Shown: positions 1-4,968, numbered from the stretch's first letter. The stretch: DNA of 7,879 nt from RGIG1828 sp045654685 (GCA_045654685.1 JAZONV010000083.1:1-7879), one strand, 5' to 3'. Notes: generated by a model not told the origin, from the letters alone. Numbers and translations: made by a program.

Positions 1-1
1 A

Positions 2-199
2 CCTGCTTGCAGTGCATCTTTGAAATTCACCGACCTTAATAAGCCGGAGCACGAAAACTACAAAGAAGCTATCGCTTGGGCGGTTGAACAAGGTATCACA
101 AACGGAACATCAGATACAACCTTCAGCCCCGGAAGTACCTGTACCCGTGGTCAGATTGTGACTTTCCTTTGGAGAGCTGCACAAAAAGGCTTAATATAA
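2..199 (+). CDS. C-terminal end of an S-layer-homology (SLH) domain surface protein (5' truncated)
   Basis: An open frame enters from the left edge and runs 65 codons to TAA at 197-199. The residues read KFTDLNKPEHENYKEAIAWA, then VEQGITNGTSDTTFSP, then TCTRGQIVTFLWRAAQKGLI. This is the hallmark order of an SLH repeat: a hydrophobic AIxWAV helix, the GITNGT turn, TFSP, and a C-terminal TRGQ-xxxFLWR helix. SLH domains bind secondary cell-wall polymers and hold exported proteins on the surface of Gram-positive cells; here the domain sits at the extreme C-terminus, as is usual. The upstream part and the function of the whole protein lie outside the window. The lipoprotein gene follows after 43 bases with only a weak AT hairpin (209-226) between them, so co-transcription is possible. 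The domain call is firm; the protein identity is unknown. Confidence 0.85.
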   Translation, partial: PACSASLKFTDLNKPEHENYKEAIAWAVEQGITNGTSDTTFSPGSTCTRGQIVTFLWRAAQKGLI

Positions 200-228
200 T
201 TTAAGGGTAATTATTTGCGAATAATTTT

Positions 229-233
229 GGAGG
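229..233 (+). promoter_or_regulatory. Ribosome binding site of the first lipoprotein gene
   Basis: GGAGG lies nine bases upstream of the ATG at 243 and supports that start. A weak AT-only stem, AATTATT (209-215) with AATAATT (220-226), sits just in front of it. Confidence 0.7.
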
Positions 234-242
234 AAAAATATT

Positions 243-725
243 ATGAAAAAGATTTTTGCACTTTTACTTATGGTGATTATGTCAGTTACACTTCTTGCAG
301 GTTGTGGTACTGATCCTGTTTATGAAGACCTTTCTAACTTCCTGAATGTTGAAATGGTTGAAGTTAATGCTGAATATGAAAAGCTTACCGCAGAGGTTGG
401 AACTTGGGAAACCCTCGAAGATGATATTGCTATAAAGAAAAGCATTGGTGATACTCTTCTTCCTCTTGTAAACGGTTCTCTTGAAAAGCTTAAAGACATC
501 AATCCTGAAACAGAAGAAGTTAAAGCAATAAAGGATAAATATGTTAAGGTGATGGAAACTTATAAGACAGGATTTGAAGCACTTTCTGAAGGTTGTGAAA
601 CTCAGGATGAAGCAACAATCAATACAGGAAGCCAAAAACTTGAAGAAGCTGTTACGCTTCTTAATGAATACAACAAGGCATTAGAAGATCTTGCAAAAGA
701 ACACGGCTCAGAAATTGAGTATTAA
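243..725 (+). CDS. Small helical lipoprotein of unknown function
   Basis: A 160-residue protein with a classical lipoprotein signal: Lys2-Lys3, a hydrophobic stretch at residues 4-18, and lipobox LAGC with the lipidated Cys at residue 21. It should be exported, acylated and left on the outer face of the membrane. The mature part is acidic and rich in Glu, Lys and Leu, with no predicted extra membrane segment. The pattern (for example NGSLEKLKDI, VKVMETYKTGFEAL, KLEEAVTLLNEYNKALEDL) suggests an all-alpha helical bundle. A second cysteine lies in SEGCETQ. I do not recognise the family. The start is fixed by GGAGG at 229-233. It follows the SLH gene closely and is followed by a hairpin at 767-801. 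The binding partner or substrate cannot be told from the sequence. Confidence 0.85.
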   Translation: MKKIFALLLMVIMSVTLLAGCGTDPVYEDLSNFLNVEMVEVNAEYEKLTAEVGTWETLEDDIAIKKSIGDTLLPLVNGSLEKLKDINPETEEVKAIKDKYVKVMETYKTGFEALSEGCETQDEATINTGSQKLEEAVTLLNEYNKALEDLAKEHGSEIEY

Positions 726-766
726 TAGAGCATTAGTGTATTGAAGGAAAACTGAATGTAAAAATC

Positions 767-801
767 ACCAAGGGCACTCCAAGAAACGGAGTGCCTTTGG
801 T
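767..801 (+). terminator. Strong hairpin after the lipoprotein gene, probable terminator
   Basis: ACCAAGGGCACTCC (767-780) pairs with GGAGTGCCTTTGGT (788-801): 14 base pairs including one G-T pair, with a 7-base loop. No clear T-tract follows (gtatctgac), so termination is likely but not textbook. An A-rich run precedes it (760-764), which on the opposite strand would be a short T-run. Confidence 0.55.
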
Positions 802-1004
802 GTATCTGACGATATGATGATAGCAAAAAATAATTTACTTAATTTACAATACAGTAGAGATAATTAAATTAAACGGAAATGAAGTTGAATGATTTCAAAC
901 TTGCGTTTCGATTACAAAAGGGGCTGTCTCTTTAATCGTATAATGTGCATAATTATGCGAAAAATTGGAATTTATCTCACTAATGATAATGATAAAAACG
1001 CAAA

Positions 1005-1176
1005 AGCGAAAGCCCTCCTTGCCTAAAGGAGGGTGGCGCGCGACAGCGTGACGGGAGGATTCATTATTCATAGAAATATGCACAAATGCTGTGTTTTCTA
1101 TTGATTGTGTAAAGAGAATCCCCCTGTCAATCCTTTCGGATTGACATCCCCCTTTAGGCAAGGGGGACATTTTTTT
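1005..1176. repeat. Two inverted copies of a hairpin repeat module (MITE/REP-like)
   Basis: Left module: CCCTCCTT (1013-1020) pairs with AAGGAGGG (1026-1033), then a variable GC-rich stretch GCGCGCGACAGCG, then TGACGGGAGGATTC ending at 1062. The right module is the same design on the other strand: GAATCCCCCT (1116-1125), a variable perfect hairpin GTCAATCC/GGATTGAC (1126-1133 with 1138-1145), then CCCCCTT/AAGGGGG (1148-1154 with 1160-1166). The shared core is TTGCCTAAAGG. The last stem is followed by seven T residues (1170-1176) and could terminate plus-strand transcripts. From memory, modules with this TTGCCTAAAGG core and a variable inner hairpin are common in clostridial genomes; I could not check this. 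Confidence 0.6.
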
Positions 1177-1180
1177 GCTC

Positions 1181-1208
1181 TTTAGCGTAGGTTTATTAAA
1201 CCGCTAAA
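1181..1208. repeat. Bulged inverted repeat in the intergenic region
   Basis: TTTAGC (1181-1186) pairs with GCTAAA (1203-1208), and GGTTTA (1190-1195) with TAAACC (1197-1202), leaving a 3-base bulge (1187-1189). That makes twelve pairs in all. The T-run of the preceding repeat ends just upstream. Function unknown. Confidence 0.45.
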
Positions 1209-1254
1209 CTCCAATTTATTAGTTTATACAATTAAAAAGACATCCCCTTCTCGG

Positions 1255-1307
1255 ATTACAATTAAGCGTTTTAAAACTAAAAAAGAAGCGCTGAATTGTA
1301 ATTCAGC
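1255..1307 (+). other. Competing hairpins upstream of a terminator (attenuator-like or part of a small RNA)
   Basis: A 14-bp stem with one mismatch joins 1255-1268 to 1289-1302. A tighter 7-bp hairpin with a 4-base loop, GCTGAAT (1290-1296) with ATTCAGC (1301-1307), uses the same bases, so the two cannot form together. ATTCAG occurs again at 1320-1325, overlapping the foot of the terminator at 1323. No known riboswitch class is recognised and no gene lies directly downstream in the same unit. Confidence 0.35.
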
Positions 1308-1322
1308 TTAACTTATCATATT

Positions 1323-1360
1323 CAGGAGATTTATGAAATACAAAATCTCCTGTTTTTATT
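1323..1360 (+). terminator. Rho-independent terminator
   Basis: CAGGAGATTT (1323-1332) pairs perfectly with AAATCTCCTG (1343-1352) across a 10-base loop, followed directly by TTTTTATT. It lies upstream of the HTH gene promoter, so it ends some transcript from the intergenic region rather than that operon. Confidence 0.75.
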
Positions 1361-1389
1361 CGACTTTCTTAAGGTTTTGCGAAAATACA

Positions 1390-1418
1390 TTGAATTTGTA
1401 TAATTGTTGTGTTATAAT
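1390..1418 (+). promoter_or_regulatory. Sigma-A type promoter of the HTH-Fic operon
   Basis: TTGAAT (1390-1395), a 17-base spacer and TATAAT (1413-1418), with an extended TGT just before the -10. Transcription should start near 1425, leaving a leader of about 30 bases before the HTH gene. Confidence 0.8.
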
Positions 1419-1456
1419 ATAAAATGATAAATTAAATTAATTTTGAGGTGACTGTT

Positions 1457-1666
1457 TTGATTATATCCTATAATAAGTTATGGAAATTATTGATAGATAA
1501 AAAACTCAGTAAGGTTGACTTGCGTAAAAATGCCGATATTGCACCAAATACAATGACAAAGTTAAGACGAGATGAACCGGTTTCAATGTTGATACTTTTA
1601 AAAATAGCTGAATATCTTGAATGCGATATAAGTGATATGTGTGAATTTGTAAAGGAGGAAAAGTAA
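1457..1666 (+). CDS. Small Cro/C1-type helix-turn-helix regulator (HTH_26/YozG-like)
   Basis: A 69-residue protein made almost entirely of one XRE-family DNA-binding domain. Helices run YNKLWKLLIDKK (5-16), then the HTH pair KVDLRKNADI (19-28) and APNTMTKLRRDEP (29-41), then SMLILLKIAEYLECDISDMCEFV (43-65). It probably binds DNA as a dimer and acts as a transcriptional regulator, plausibly of its own operon. Start choice: the frame also offers GTG at 1448, but GAGGTG at 1445-1450 is better read as the ribosome binding site, placing translation at TTG 1457 six bases later; family members also begin close to the YNKLW motif. The fic gene starts one base after this stop, and its ribosome binding site (1651-1658) lies inside this gene, so the two are probably translationally coupled. 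Confidence 0.85.
   Translation: MIISYNKLWKLLIDKKLSKVDLRKNADIAPNTMTKLRRDEPVSMLILLKIAEYLECDISDMCEFVKEEK
1651..1658 (+). promoter_or_regulatory. Ribosome binding site of fic, inside the HTH gene
   Basis: AAAGGAGG lies within the last codons of the regulator, nine bases before the fic ATG at 1668. This overlap implies that ribosomes finishing the regulator help start fic. Confidence 0.75.
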
Positions 1667-1667
1667 T

Positions 1668-2396
1668 ATGAACTTTGAGAAAATACAAGAAAAGAAACTT
1701 AAATACGAACAAAACAAGCATAAGATAAGTCCGATTACTTTATCTTCATACGAAAAAGATTTTGAACTTACTTTTACTCACAATTCAACTGCTATTGAAG
1801 GAAACACTCTGACACTTATGGAAACAAAAGTTGTTTTGGAAGACGGAGTTGCGATAGGCGGAAAAAAGCTTCGTGAAATATACGAGGTTATTAATCATAA
1901 AAAAGCATATGGTTATGTAAAAAAATGCATTGCAGAAAAGAAACCTTTAGATGAGAATATCATTAAAGACCTACATGCAATACTTACAGAAAATATAATA
2001 GTTGGCGGTATATACAGAAATGAAGAAGTTCGTGTAAGCGGTGCAGGATTTACTCCCCCTGCCGGAAACGAAATGTATATGCAGATTAAAAATTTCTATG
2101 AAGATTTAAAAATAAAAGAAAAAGAATTAAATCCAATAGAACTTGCTGCATGGACACATTCTGAATTCGTACGAATTCATCCCTTCGTTGACGGCAACGG
2201 CAGAACAAGCAGATTGATTATGAATTATCAGCTTTTGCTTAACGGATATTTACCCGTTTCTGTTGCCAAAGAAAATAGGCTTGATTATTATAATGCGCTT
2301 GAACAATATGCAGTAAATGGAGATTTAACCGTTTTTGCGGACTTCGTTGCAGAATTAGAAGAAGTGCAGTTAGATGAATATATAAAGTTAGTATGA
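1668..2396 (+). CDS. fic: Fic-family protein adenylyltransferase with N-terminal autoinhibitory motif (class II)
   Basis: 242 residues. The Fic core motif HPFVDGNGRTSR lies at 171-182: His171 is the general base, Asp175 should hold the metal, and the GNGR loop binds the nucleotide phosphates. Upstream, the flap hairpin GGIYRNEEVRVSGAGFTPP (113-131) would clamp the target peptide. An N-terminal inhibitory helix carries S40-xxx-E44-G45-N46 (in HNSTAIEGN), which matches the (S/T)xxxE(G/N) consensus. In class II Fic proteins this Glu contacts the second Arg of the motif (here Arg182) and keeps the enzyme off. Family knowledge predicts transfer of AMP from ATP to a Ser/Thr/Tyr of a target protein; the target here is unknown. 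All key residues are intact. It forms an operon with the preceding HTH gene and ends at the terminator at 2514-2541. No export signal, so cytoplasmic. Confidence 0.93.
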   Translation: MNFEKIQEKKLKYEQNKHKISPITLSSYEKDFELTFTHNSTAIEGNTLTLMETKVVLEDGVAIGGKKLREIYEVINHKKAYGYVKKCIAEKKPLDENIIKDLHAILTENIIVGGIYRNEEVRVSGAGFTPPAGNEMYMQIKNFYEDLKIKEKELNPIELAAWTHSEFVRIHPFVDGNGRTSRLIMNYQLLLNGYLPVSVAKENRLDYYNALEQYAVNGDLTVFADFVAELEEVQLDEYIKLV

Positions 2397-2513
2397 ATAA
2401 ATTTTACTTGACCCATAGTTGACTGTGGTTCTCAGAATGGCCTTGAAGGACTTCTTAACAGATATTTTAAATAAGAATAAAACGTTGAAACAACAACAAA
2501 TTCTAAACTATTT

Positions 2514-2541
2514 GGAGACAGAGAAATCTGTCTCCATTTTT
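2514..2541 (+). terminator. Rho-independent terminator after fic
   Basis: GGAGACAGA (2514-2522) pairs perfectly with TCTGTCTCC (2527-2535) around a GAAA tetraloop, followed by ATTTTTG. It closes the HTH-Fic operon. Confidence 0.85.
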
Positions 2542-2556
2542 GTTTCTGCCATTTGA

Positions 2557-2621
2557 CTTGTACTTTTCTTGTACCTTTTGAATTTTGATACATCCAAAAT
2601 ACTTTGATTCTTGTACCTTTT
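2557..2621. repeat. Three direct repeats CTTGTAC(C)TTTT upstream of the PepSY lipoprotein
   Basis: Copies begin at 2557 (CTTGTACTTTT), 2568 (CTTGTACCTTTT) and 2610 (CTTGTACCTTTT). Their spacings, 11 and 42 bases, are close to one and four helical turns, so a protein could meet all three on the same DNA face. They may be operator half-sites; no regulator is identified. Confidence 0.4.
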
Positions 2622-2633
2622 AATTCTTATATC
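2604..2633 (+). promoter_or_regulatory. Weak promoter candidate for the PepSY lipoprotein
   Basis: TTGATT (2604-2609), an 18-base spacer and TTATAT (2628-2633). The third CTTGTACC repeat lies in the spacer, as an operator might. The match is poor, and a -10-like TATAGT (2654-2659) further down has no good -35. Confidence 0.3.
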
Positions 2634-2677
2634 TTCACCTGTTTTTGAATATTATAGTATCAGAAAGGAGATTATTT

Positions 2678-3076
2678 ATGAAACTCAAAAAATATGTATT
2701 TTTACTTGTTGCTGTTTTATCTGTTTCTGCAATGGTTGCATGCTCACCACGGGAAGTTGAACAAAAACTTGATGATGCAGAAAACTCCGTGGAGAGAAAT
2801 TTAGACAAGGCAGAGGACAAAATCGAAAACACACTAATGCCGAACACCAATAGTTCTGCATCGGACAAATCCGAAATTTCTTCCAAGCAAGCGGAGGAAA
2901 CAGCACTCAAGCACGCAAAATTTGCAGCAGAAGATGTGAGCGGATTGCACTCCGAATATGAATCTGACGACAAATTCCCCCACTATGACGTTAACTTCTA
3001 TGTGGGGAACATGGAATATGAATATAAAATACATGCCAAAACCGGCGATGTTTTAGCCTTTGAAATGGATGATTGA
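2678..3076 (+). CDS. PepSY-like domain lipoprotein
   Basis: 132 residues. The signal peptide has Lys2, Lys4 and Lys5, a hydrophobic core at 6-20, and a lipobox-like MVAC with Cys22 as the lipid anchor. A charged heptad-like linker follows (VEQKLDDAENSVERNLDKAEDK split over 27-48), then a polar linker. The C-terminal domain at about 67-132 (ISSKQAEETALKHA, then a YDVNFYVGNMEYEYKIHAKTG strand pair, then DVLAFEMDD) has the helix-strand-strand order and the xYxxxIdaxtGxVl ending of PepSY domains. Such domains are found in peptidase inhibitors and secreted clostridial lipoproteins, and the protein probably works outside the membrane. The open frame extends upstream to 2645, but ATG 2678 is preferred: AAAGGAG lies at 2664-2670 and the signal peptide then begins normally. 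It converges on the minus-strand stalk-domain gene. Confidence 0.85.
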   Translation: MKLKKYVFLLVAVLSVSAMVACSPREVEQKLDDAENSVERNLDKAEDKIENTLMPNTNSSASDKSEISSKQAEETALKHAKFAAEDVSGLHSEYESDDKFPHYDVNFYVGNMEYEYKIHAKTGDVLAFEMDD

Positions 3077-3138
3077 TTCCTTTTCCAACAAACAAAAATT
3101 AATTTAATTTAAAGAAAAAACTGCAAATTCCGATACAA

Positions 3139-3190
3139 TAAAAATACACCTGATGAAGACTTTACAGCTTCATCAGGTGTGTTTTTATTG
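3139..3190. terminator. Bidirectional terminator between the two convergent genes
   Basis: ACACCTGATGAAG (3146-3158) pairs perfectly over 13 bases with CTTCATCAGGTGT (3168-3180) around a 9-base loop. GTTTTTATT follows on the plus strand. The A-rich stretch just before it (aataaaaat) gives a T-run on the minus strand, so it can end both the lipoprotein transcript and the stalk-protein transcript. Confidence 0.88.
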
Positions 3191-3212
3191 CCTTGTTTGA
3201 CAACATTATTCA

Positions 3213-4010
3213 TCATATCTGATGTGATGCAATTATTGTACCATCCGAATTTCTCACTTCAATATATACCGAAGATACCGGTATGCCATTTGAAACCATC
3301 ATATTATAAATTTCGTACATATCAGCTCTGTCACTCGGGAATTTATTGGCAACATATTCGTTCACCGTAGTCTTGTTTGCGTATGTGCGAGCTGTTGCTA
3401 TAAACATCATGAGGTCGCCTTTTGCTCTCCAGATGGTCTTCCAGTCAGAGTTATACGGGTTATTTTCGTTTAGGTCATCTGCAAATATCGCTACAGGATT
3501 GTAGTACATATCTTCTATCAAAAGTGAAATTTCTCTCACGTCGTTATCATATTCAACTGTTCCAAACTCTACAAGCGCATTGAAATTAATGATAGTCTGT
3601 CCGTTAATGTTGCAGCTTATCATCTCGATGCCGTTAACATATGTAGTTATGTCCGTATAAAGAATGCTCTTACGCTTATTGTTACTGCCTATTTCCCAGA
3701 ATTTGCTGTTGGTGTTCTGGGGATCAATTGAATAAATTGAGTGATTACGGTCTAAATAAAGACTTCTGGAATAATCATCATAATAAACATCAAATCCGTA
3801 ATGACGTAAATCCTCCACGCATATATATGTGCTTCCGTCCACATTGTATGATTCAATCTGATATCCGTTGATTGTAGCCACAATGTCTGTAGGCTGTGCA
3901 TAGCCAACAACAGCCCCCACCTTTGCCGCGCTGACCGATGTTGTGACAAACGGAATCACTATCATCATGATACAGATAATTGCAACCAGTTTTTTTGTAA
4001 TGTTTTTCAA
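3213..4010 (-). CDS. Secreted stalk-domain (copper amine oxidase N-terminal-like) protein
   Basis: 265 residues. The signal peptide has basic residues Lys2, Lys6 and Lys7, a hydrophobic core at 8-22 and a likely cut after VSA or SAA at 28-29. Two related repeats follow. Repeat 1 (about 40-86) contains TDIVATINGYQIESYNVDGS, then TYICVEDLRHYGFDVYYD and RSLYL. Repeat 2 (about 118-165) contains TDITTYVNGIEMISCNINGQ, then IINFNALVEFG and VREISLLI. This VNG-xIxSYNVxG-xTYIxVEDLxxYG pattern is that of the stalk domain first seen in copper amine oxidases, widespread in clostridial exported proteins. No catalytic domain is visible; the C-terminal 100 residues are unassigned. The start is TTG at 4008-4010 with AAGGAGAG on the minus strand (4017-4024). 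It has its own promoter and converges on the PepSY lipoprotein. Role probably extracellular or cell-wall; substrate unknown. Confidence 0.85.
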   Translation of the reverse strand: MKNITKKLVAIICIMMIVIPFVTTSVSAAKVGAVVGYAQPTDIVATINGYQIESYNVDGSTYICVEDLRHYGFDVYYDDYSRSLYLDRNHSIYSIDPQNTNSKFWEIGSNNKRKSILYTDITTYVNGIEMISCNINGQTIINFNALVEFGTVEYDNDVREISLLIEDMYYNPVAIFADDLNENNPYNSDWKTIWRAKGDLMMFIATARTYANKTTVNEYVANKFPSDRADMYEIYNMMVSNGIPVSSVYIEVRNSDGTIIASHQI

Positions 4011-4031
4011 AACAATCTCTCCTTTTTGTTA

Positions 4032-4069
4032 TTTTACTGTGCAGTAATCCTTAATCCCATACAGTAAAA
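4032..4069 (-). other. Leader hairpin upstream of the stalk-domain gene
   Basis: TTTTACTGT (4032-4040) and ACAGTAAAA (4061-4069) are perfect 9-base inverted arms lying in the transcribed leader between the promoter and the ribosome binding site. A short alternative, ACTG/CAGT (4036-4045), overlaps the near arm. It could affect translation or mRNA stability, or be a protein site. Confidence 0.4.
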
Positions 4070-4111
4070 ATTTAATTATATTGCCACATAAAATTGCATA
4101 TGACTTTATGT

Positions 4112-4140
4112 ATGATACCATAATTTTTTATTGTTGTAAA
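4112..4140 (-). promoter_or_regulatory. Promoter of the stalk-domain gene
   Basis: On the minus strand: TTTACA (4140-4135), 17 bases, TATCAT (4117-4112) with an extended TGG before the -10. The transcript would start near 4105, giving a leader of about 95 bases. Confidence 0.65.
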
Positions 4141-4324
4141 GAGCTTTTATAAATGTGCCGTTCTATCACAACGGATTATTTTTAATAAATAAAATATCAG
4201 GCAAAATTATAACATTTGACAATGGCATAAAAGACAATAATCCATATAGATGAAATGATATCCGCCACTAAATCTTATTCATCGGATTAGGAATCTTTAT
4301 TATACAATCAGCAGGATTTTGCCC
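4141..4324. other. Gene-free stretch between divergent promoters
   Basis: No open frame with a ribosome binding site is seen on either strand. The only structures are a weak CCGTT/AACGG hairpin near 4159-4175 followed by ATTATTTTT, and a stray TTGACA-like sequence near 4217 without a good -10. Confidence 0.5.
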
Positions 4325-4406
4325 GGAATTTATTCTTGACACAAAGATGAAATTCCTGATATAATTATCACAGCTTTAGTAAATACTAAAGTTACATCAT
4401 ATGTAA
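4325..4406 (+). promoter_or_regulatory. Rubredoxin promoter with flanking dyads (possible operators)
   Basis: TTGACA (4336-4341), an 18-base spacer and TATAAT (4360-4365) with an extended TGA. Around it are GGAATTT (4325-4331) and AAATTCC (4350-4356) as inverted arms bracketing the -35. Past the likely start site are two small perfect dyads: CTTTAGT/ACTAAAG (4374-4380, 4385-4391) and TTACAT/ATGTAA (4392-4397, 4401-4406). The promoter is convincing; the operator reading is inference. Confidence 0.75.
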
Positions 4407-4430
4407 TCATAAAACAAGGAGGAAGTAATT

Positions 4431-4586
4431 ATGGAAAAATATGTTTGCCCATGCGGATATGTATATGATCCCGAAATCGGAGATCCCGATACAGGAATCG
4501 CTCCCGGAACATCATGGGAAGATGTTCCCGAAGATTGGGTTTGCCCCACTTGCGGTCTTGGAAAAGATGCATTTGAACAGGAATAA
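4431..4586 (+). CDS. Rubredoxin, with a shortened first metal-binding knuckle
   Basis: A 51-residue protein starting MEKYVCPCGYVYDPEIGDPD and continuing TGIAPGTSWEDVPEDWVCPT then CGLGKDAFEQE. Apart from one site it is a classic rubredoxin: YVYDPxxGDPDxGIAPGTxWEDxPxDWVCPxCGxGKDxFE. Rubredoxins are cytoplasmic one-electron carriers with one Fe held by four Cys; in anaerobes they feed reductases that remove oxygen, superoxide or peroxide. Here the second pair is normal (Cys38-x-x-Cys41), but the first pair is Cys6-Pro-Cys8, C-x-C, where the family has C-x-x-C. The reading frame is intact, so exactly one residue is missing. The start is firm: AAGGAGG lies eight bases upstream (4416-4422). The gene is monocistronic, with its own promoter and terminators downstream. 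Confidence 0.92.
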   Translation: MEKYVCPCGYVYDPEIGDPDTGIAPGTSWEDVPEDWVCPTCGLGKDAFEQE

Positions 4587-4711
4587 TCCCGATTGAGCTT
4601 CTTATGATATCAAAGGGATGTAAAAAAAGTCCAGACTGCAAAAAGGCAGTAATAATAATGAATGTAGAATGCAAATAAATCCATAAATTGCATGATTTTG
4701 TTTCAAATGTT

Positions 4712-4739
4712 GAAAAACATCTTTTTCGAGATGTTTTTC
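4712..4739. terminator. Bidirectional terminator-like hairpin downstream of rubredoxin
   Basis: GAAAAACATCT (4712-4722) pairs perfectly with AGATGTTTTTC (4729-4739) over a TTTTCG loop. The T-run on one arm and the A-run on the other let it work in either direction. It lies about 125 bases past the rubredoxin stop and is the first strong hairpin after it. Confidence 0.6.
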
Positions 4740-4766
4740 TCCTATTACTTGCCTTTTTGCTATTGC

Positions 4767-4849
4767 CAAATCTCACCGCTCGACGTACTTTTGTACGCCT
4801 TCGGGTTATCACTCAAAGCTCGGCTCTGCCTTGCTTTGAGTTCGATTTG
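4767..4849. repeat. Three-armed folded cassette, probably a dispersed intergenic repeat
   Basis: An outer stem CAAATC (4767-4772) with GATTTG (4844-4849) encloses two hairpins: CGTAC-TTTT-GTACG (4784-4797) and CTCAAAGC/GCTTTGAG (4812-4819 with 4833-4840). The text is more GC-rich than its surroundings and lies between two terminator hairpins. The layout is that of a short mobile or REP-like intergenic element; copies elsewhere in the genome cannot be seen from here. Confidence 0.4.
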
Positions 4850-4879
4850 TCAATTCTGAATCTTTTTTTCTATCCTCGC

Positions 4880-4925
4880 GGGGCTGTAAATTACTTCTTA
4901 CGAATTAATTTACAGCCCCTTTTTT
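4880..4925 (+). terminator. Strong rho-independent terminator
   Basis: GGGGCTGTAAATTA (4880-4893) pairs perfectly over 14 bases with TAATTTACAGCCCC (4906-4919), followed by TTTTTT. It insulates the next promoter from upstream transcription. Confidence 0.85.
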
Positions 4926-4968
4926 GCTATGCAACAATATAATTATAATCACACAAAAATCTGTGGAT

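Larger units (their letters stand above)
726..1389. other. Long intergenic region without a supported gene
   Basis: About 660 bases hold no convincing gene on either strand. They contain, in order, the hairpin at 767-801, an AT-rich stretch, a perfect 12-bp palindrome GCATAATTATGC (947-958), the paired hairpin repeat at 1005-1176, a bulged inverted repeat at 1181-1208, competing stems at 1255-1307 and a strong terminator at 1323-1360. The only long open frame (895-1170, minus) is a read-through of the repeat. Confidence 0.7.
2397..2677. other. Intergenic region between fic and the PepSY lipoprotein
   Basis: The stretch 2397-2513 shows no supported gene. The remainder holds the fic-side terminator (2514-2541), a set of CTTGTAC repeats (2557-2621), a weak promoter candidate and the ribosome binding site AAAGGAG (2664-2670) of the next gene. 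Confidence 0.5.
4587..4968. other. Intergenic region between rubredoxin and the transglutaminase-like gene
   Basis: About 380 bases without a supported gene. They hold a small inverted repeat ATGCAA/TTGCAT (4669-4674, 4688-4693), a bidirectional terminator-like hairpin (4712-4739), a folded repeat cassette (4767-4849) and a strong terminator (4880-4925). Open frames crossing it in both directions lack ribosome binding sites. Confidence 0.6.

Noticed and set aside
895..1170. A 91-codon open frame on the minus strand
   Set aside because: It is a translation of the inverted hairpin repeats (MSPLPKGG and HPPLGKEG come from the stem text), with no ribosome binding site. I regard it as a spurious product of the repeat.
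1448..1456. GTG at 1448 as the start of the HTH gene
   Set aside because: GAGGTG there makes a good ribosome binding site for TTG 1457, whereas nothing suitable lies upstream of 1448.
2397..2513. Possible decayed gene tail (QNGLEGLLNRYFK, then LKQQQILNYLE)
   Set aside because: Short peptides with no family I can name and no continuous frame; too little to call a pseudogene.
2514..2621. A CRISPR-like array from the CTTGTAC repeats
   Set aside because: The repeats are only 11-12 bases with irregular spacing and no cas genes nearby.
4604..4678. A 24-codon frame with three Cys (MISKGCKKSPDCKK...) after rubredoxin
   Set aside because: There is no ribosome binding site and no terminator pattern around it; cysteines alone are not enough to call a gene.
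4429..4812. Long minus-strand frame opposite rubredoxin
   Set aside because: It lies antisense to a clear rubredoxin gene and runs through the repeat cassette, with no start signal.
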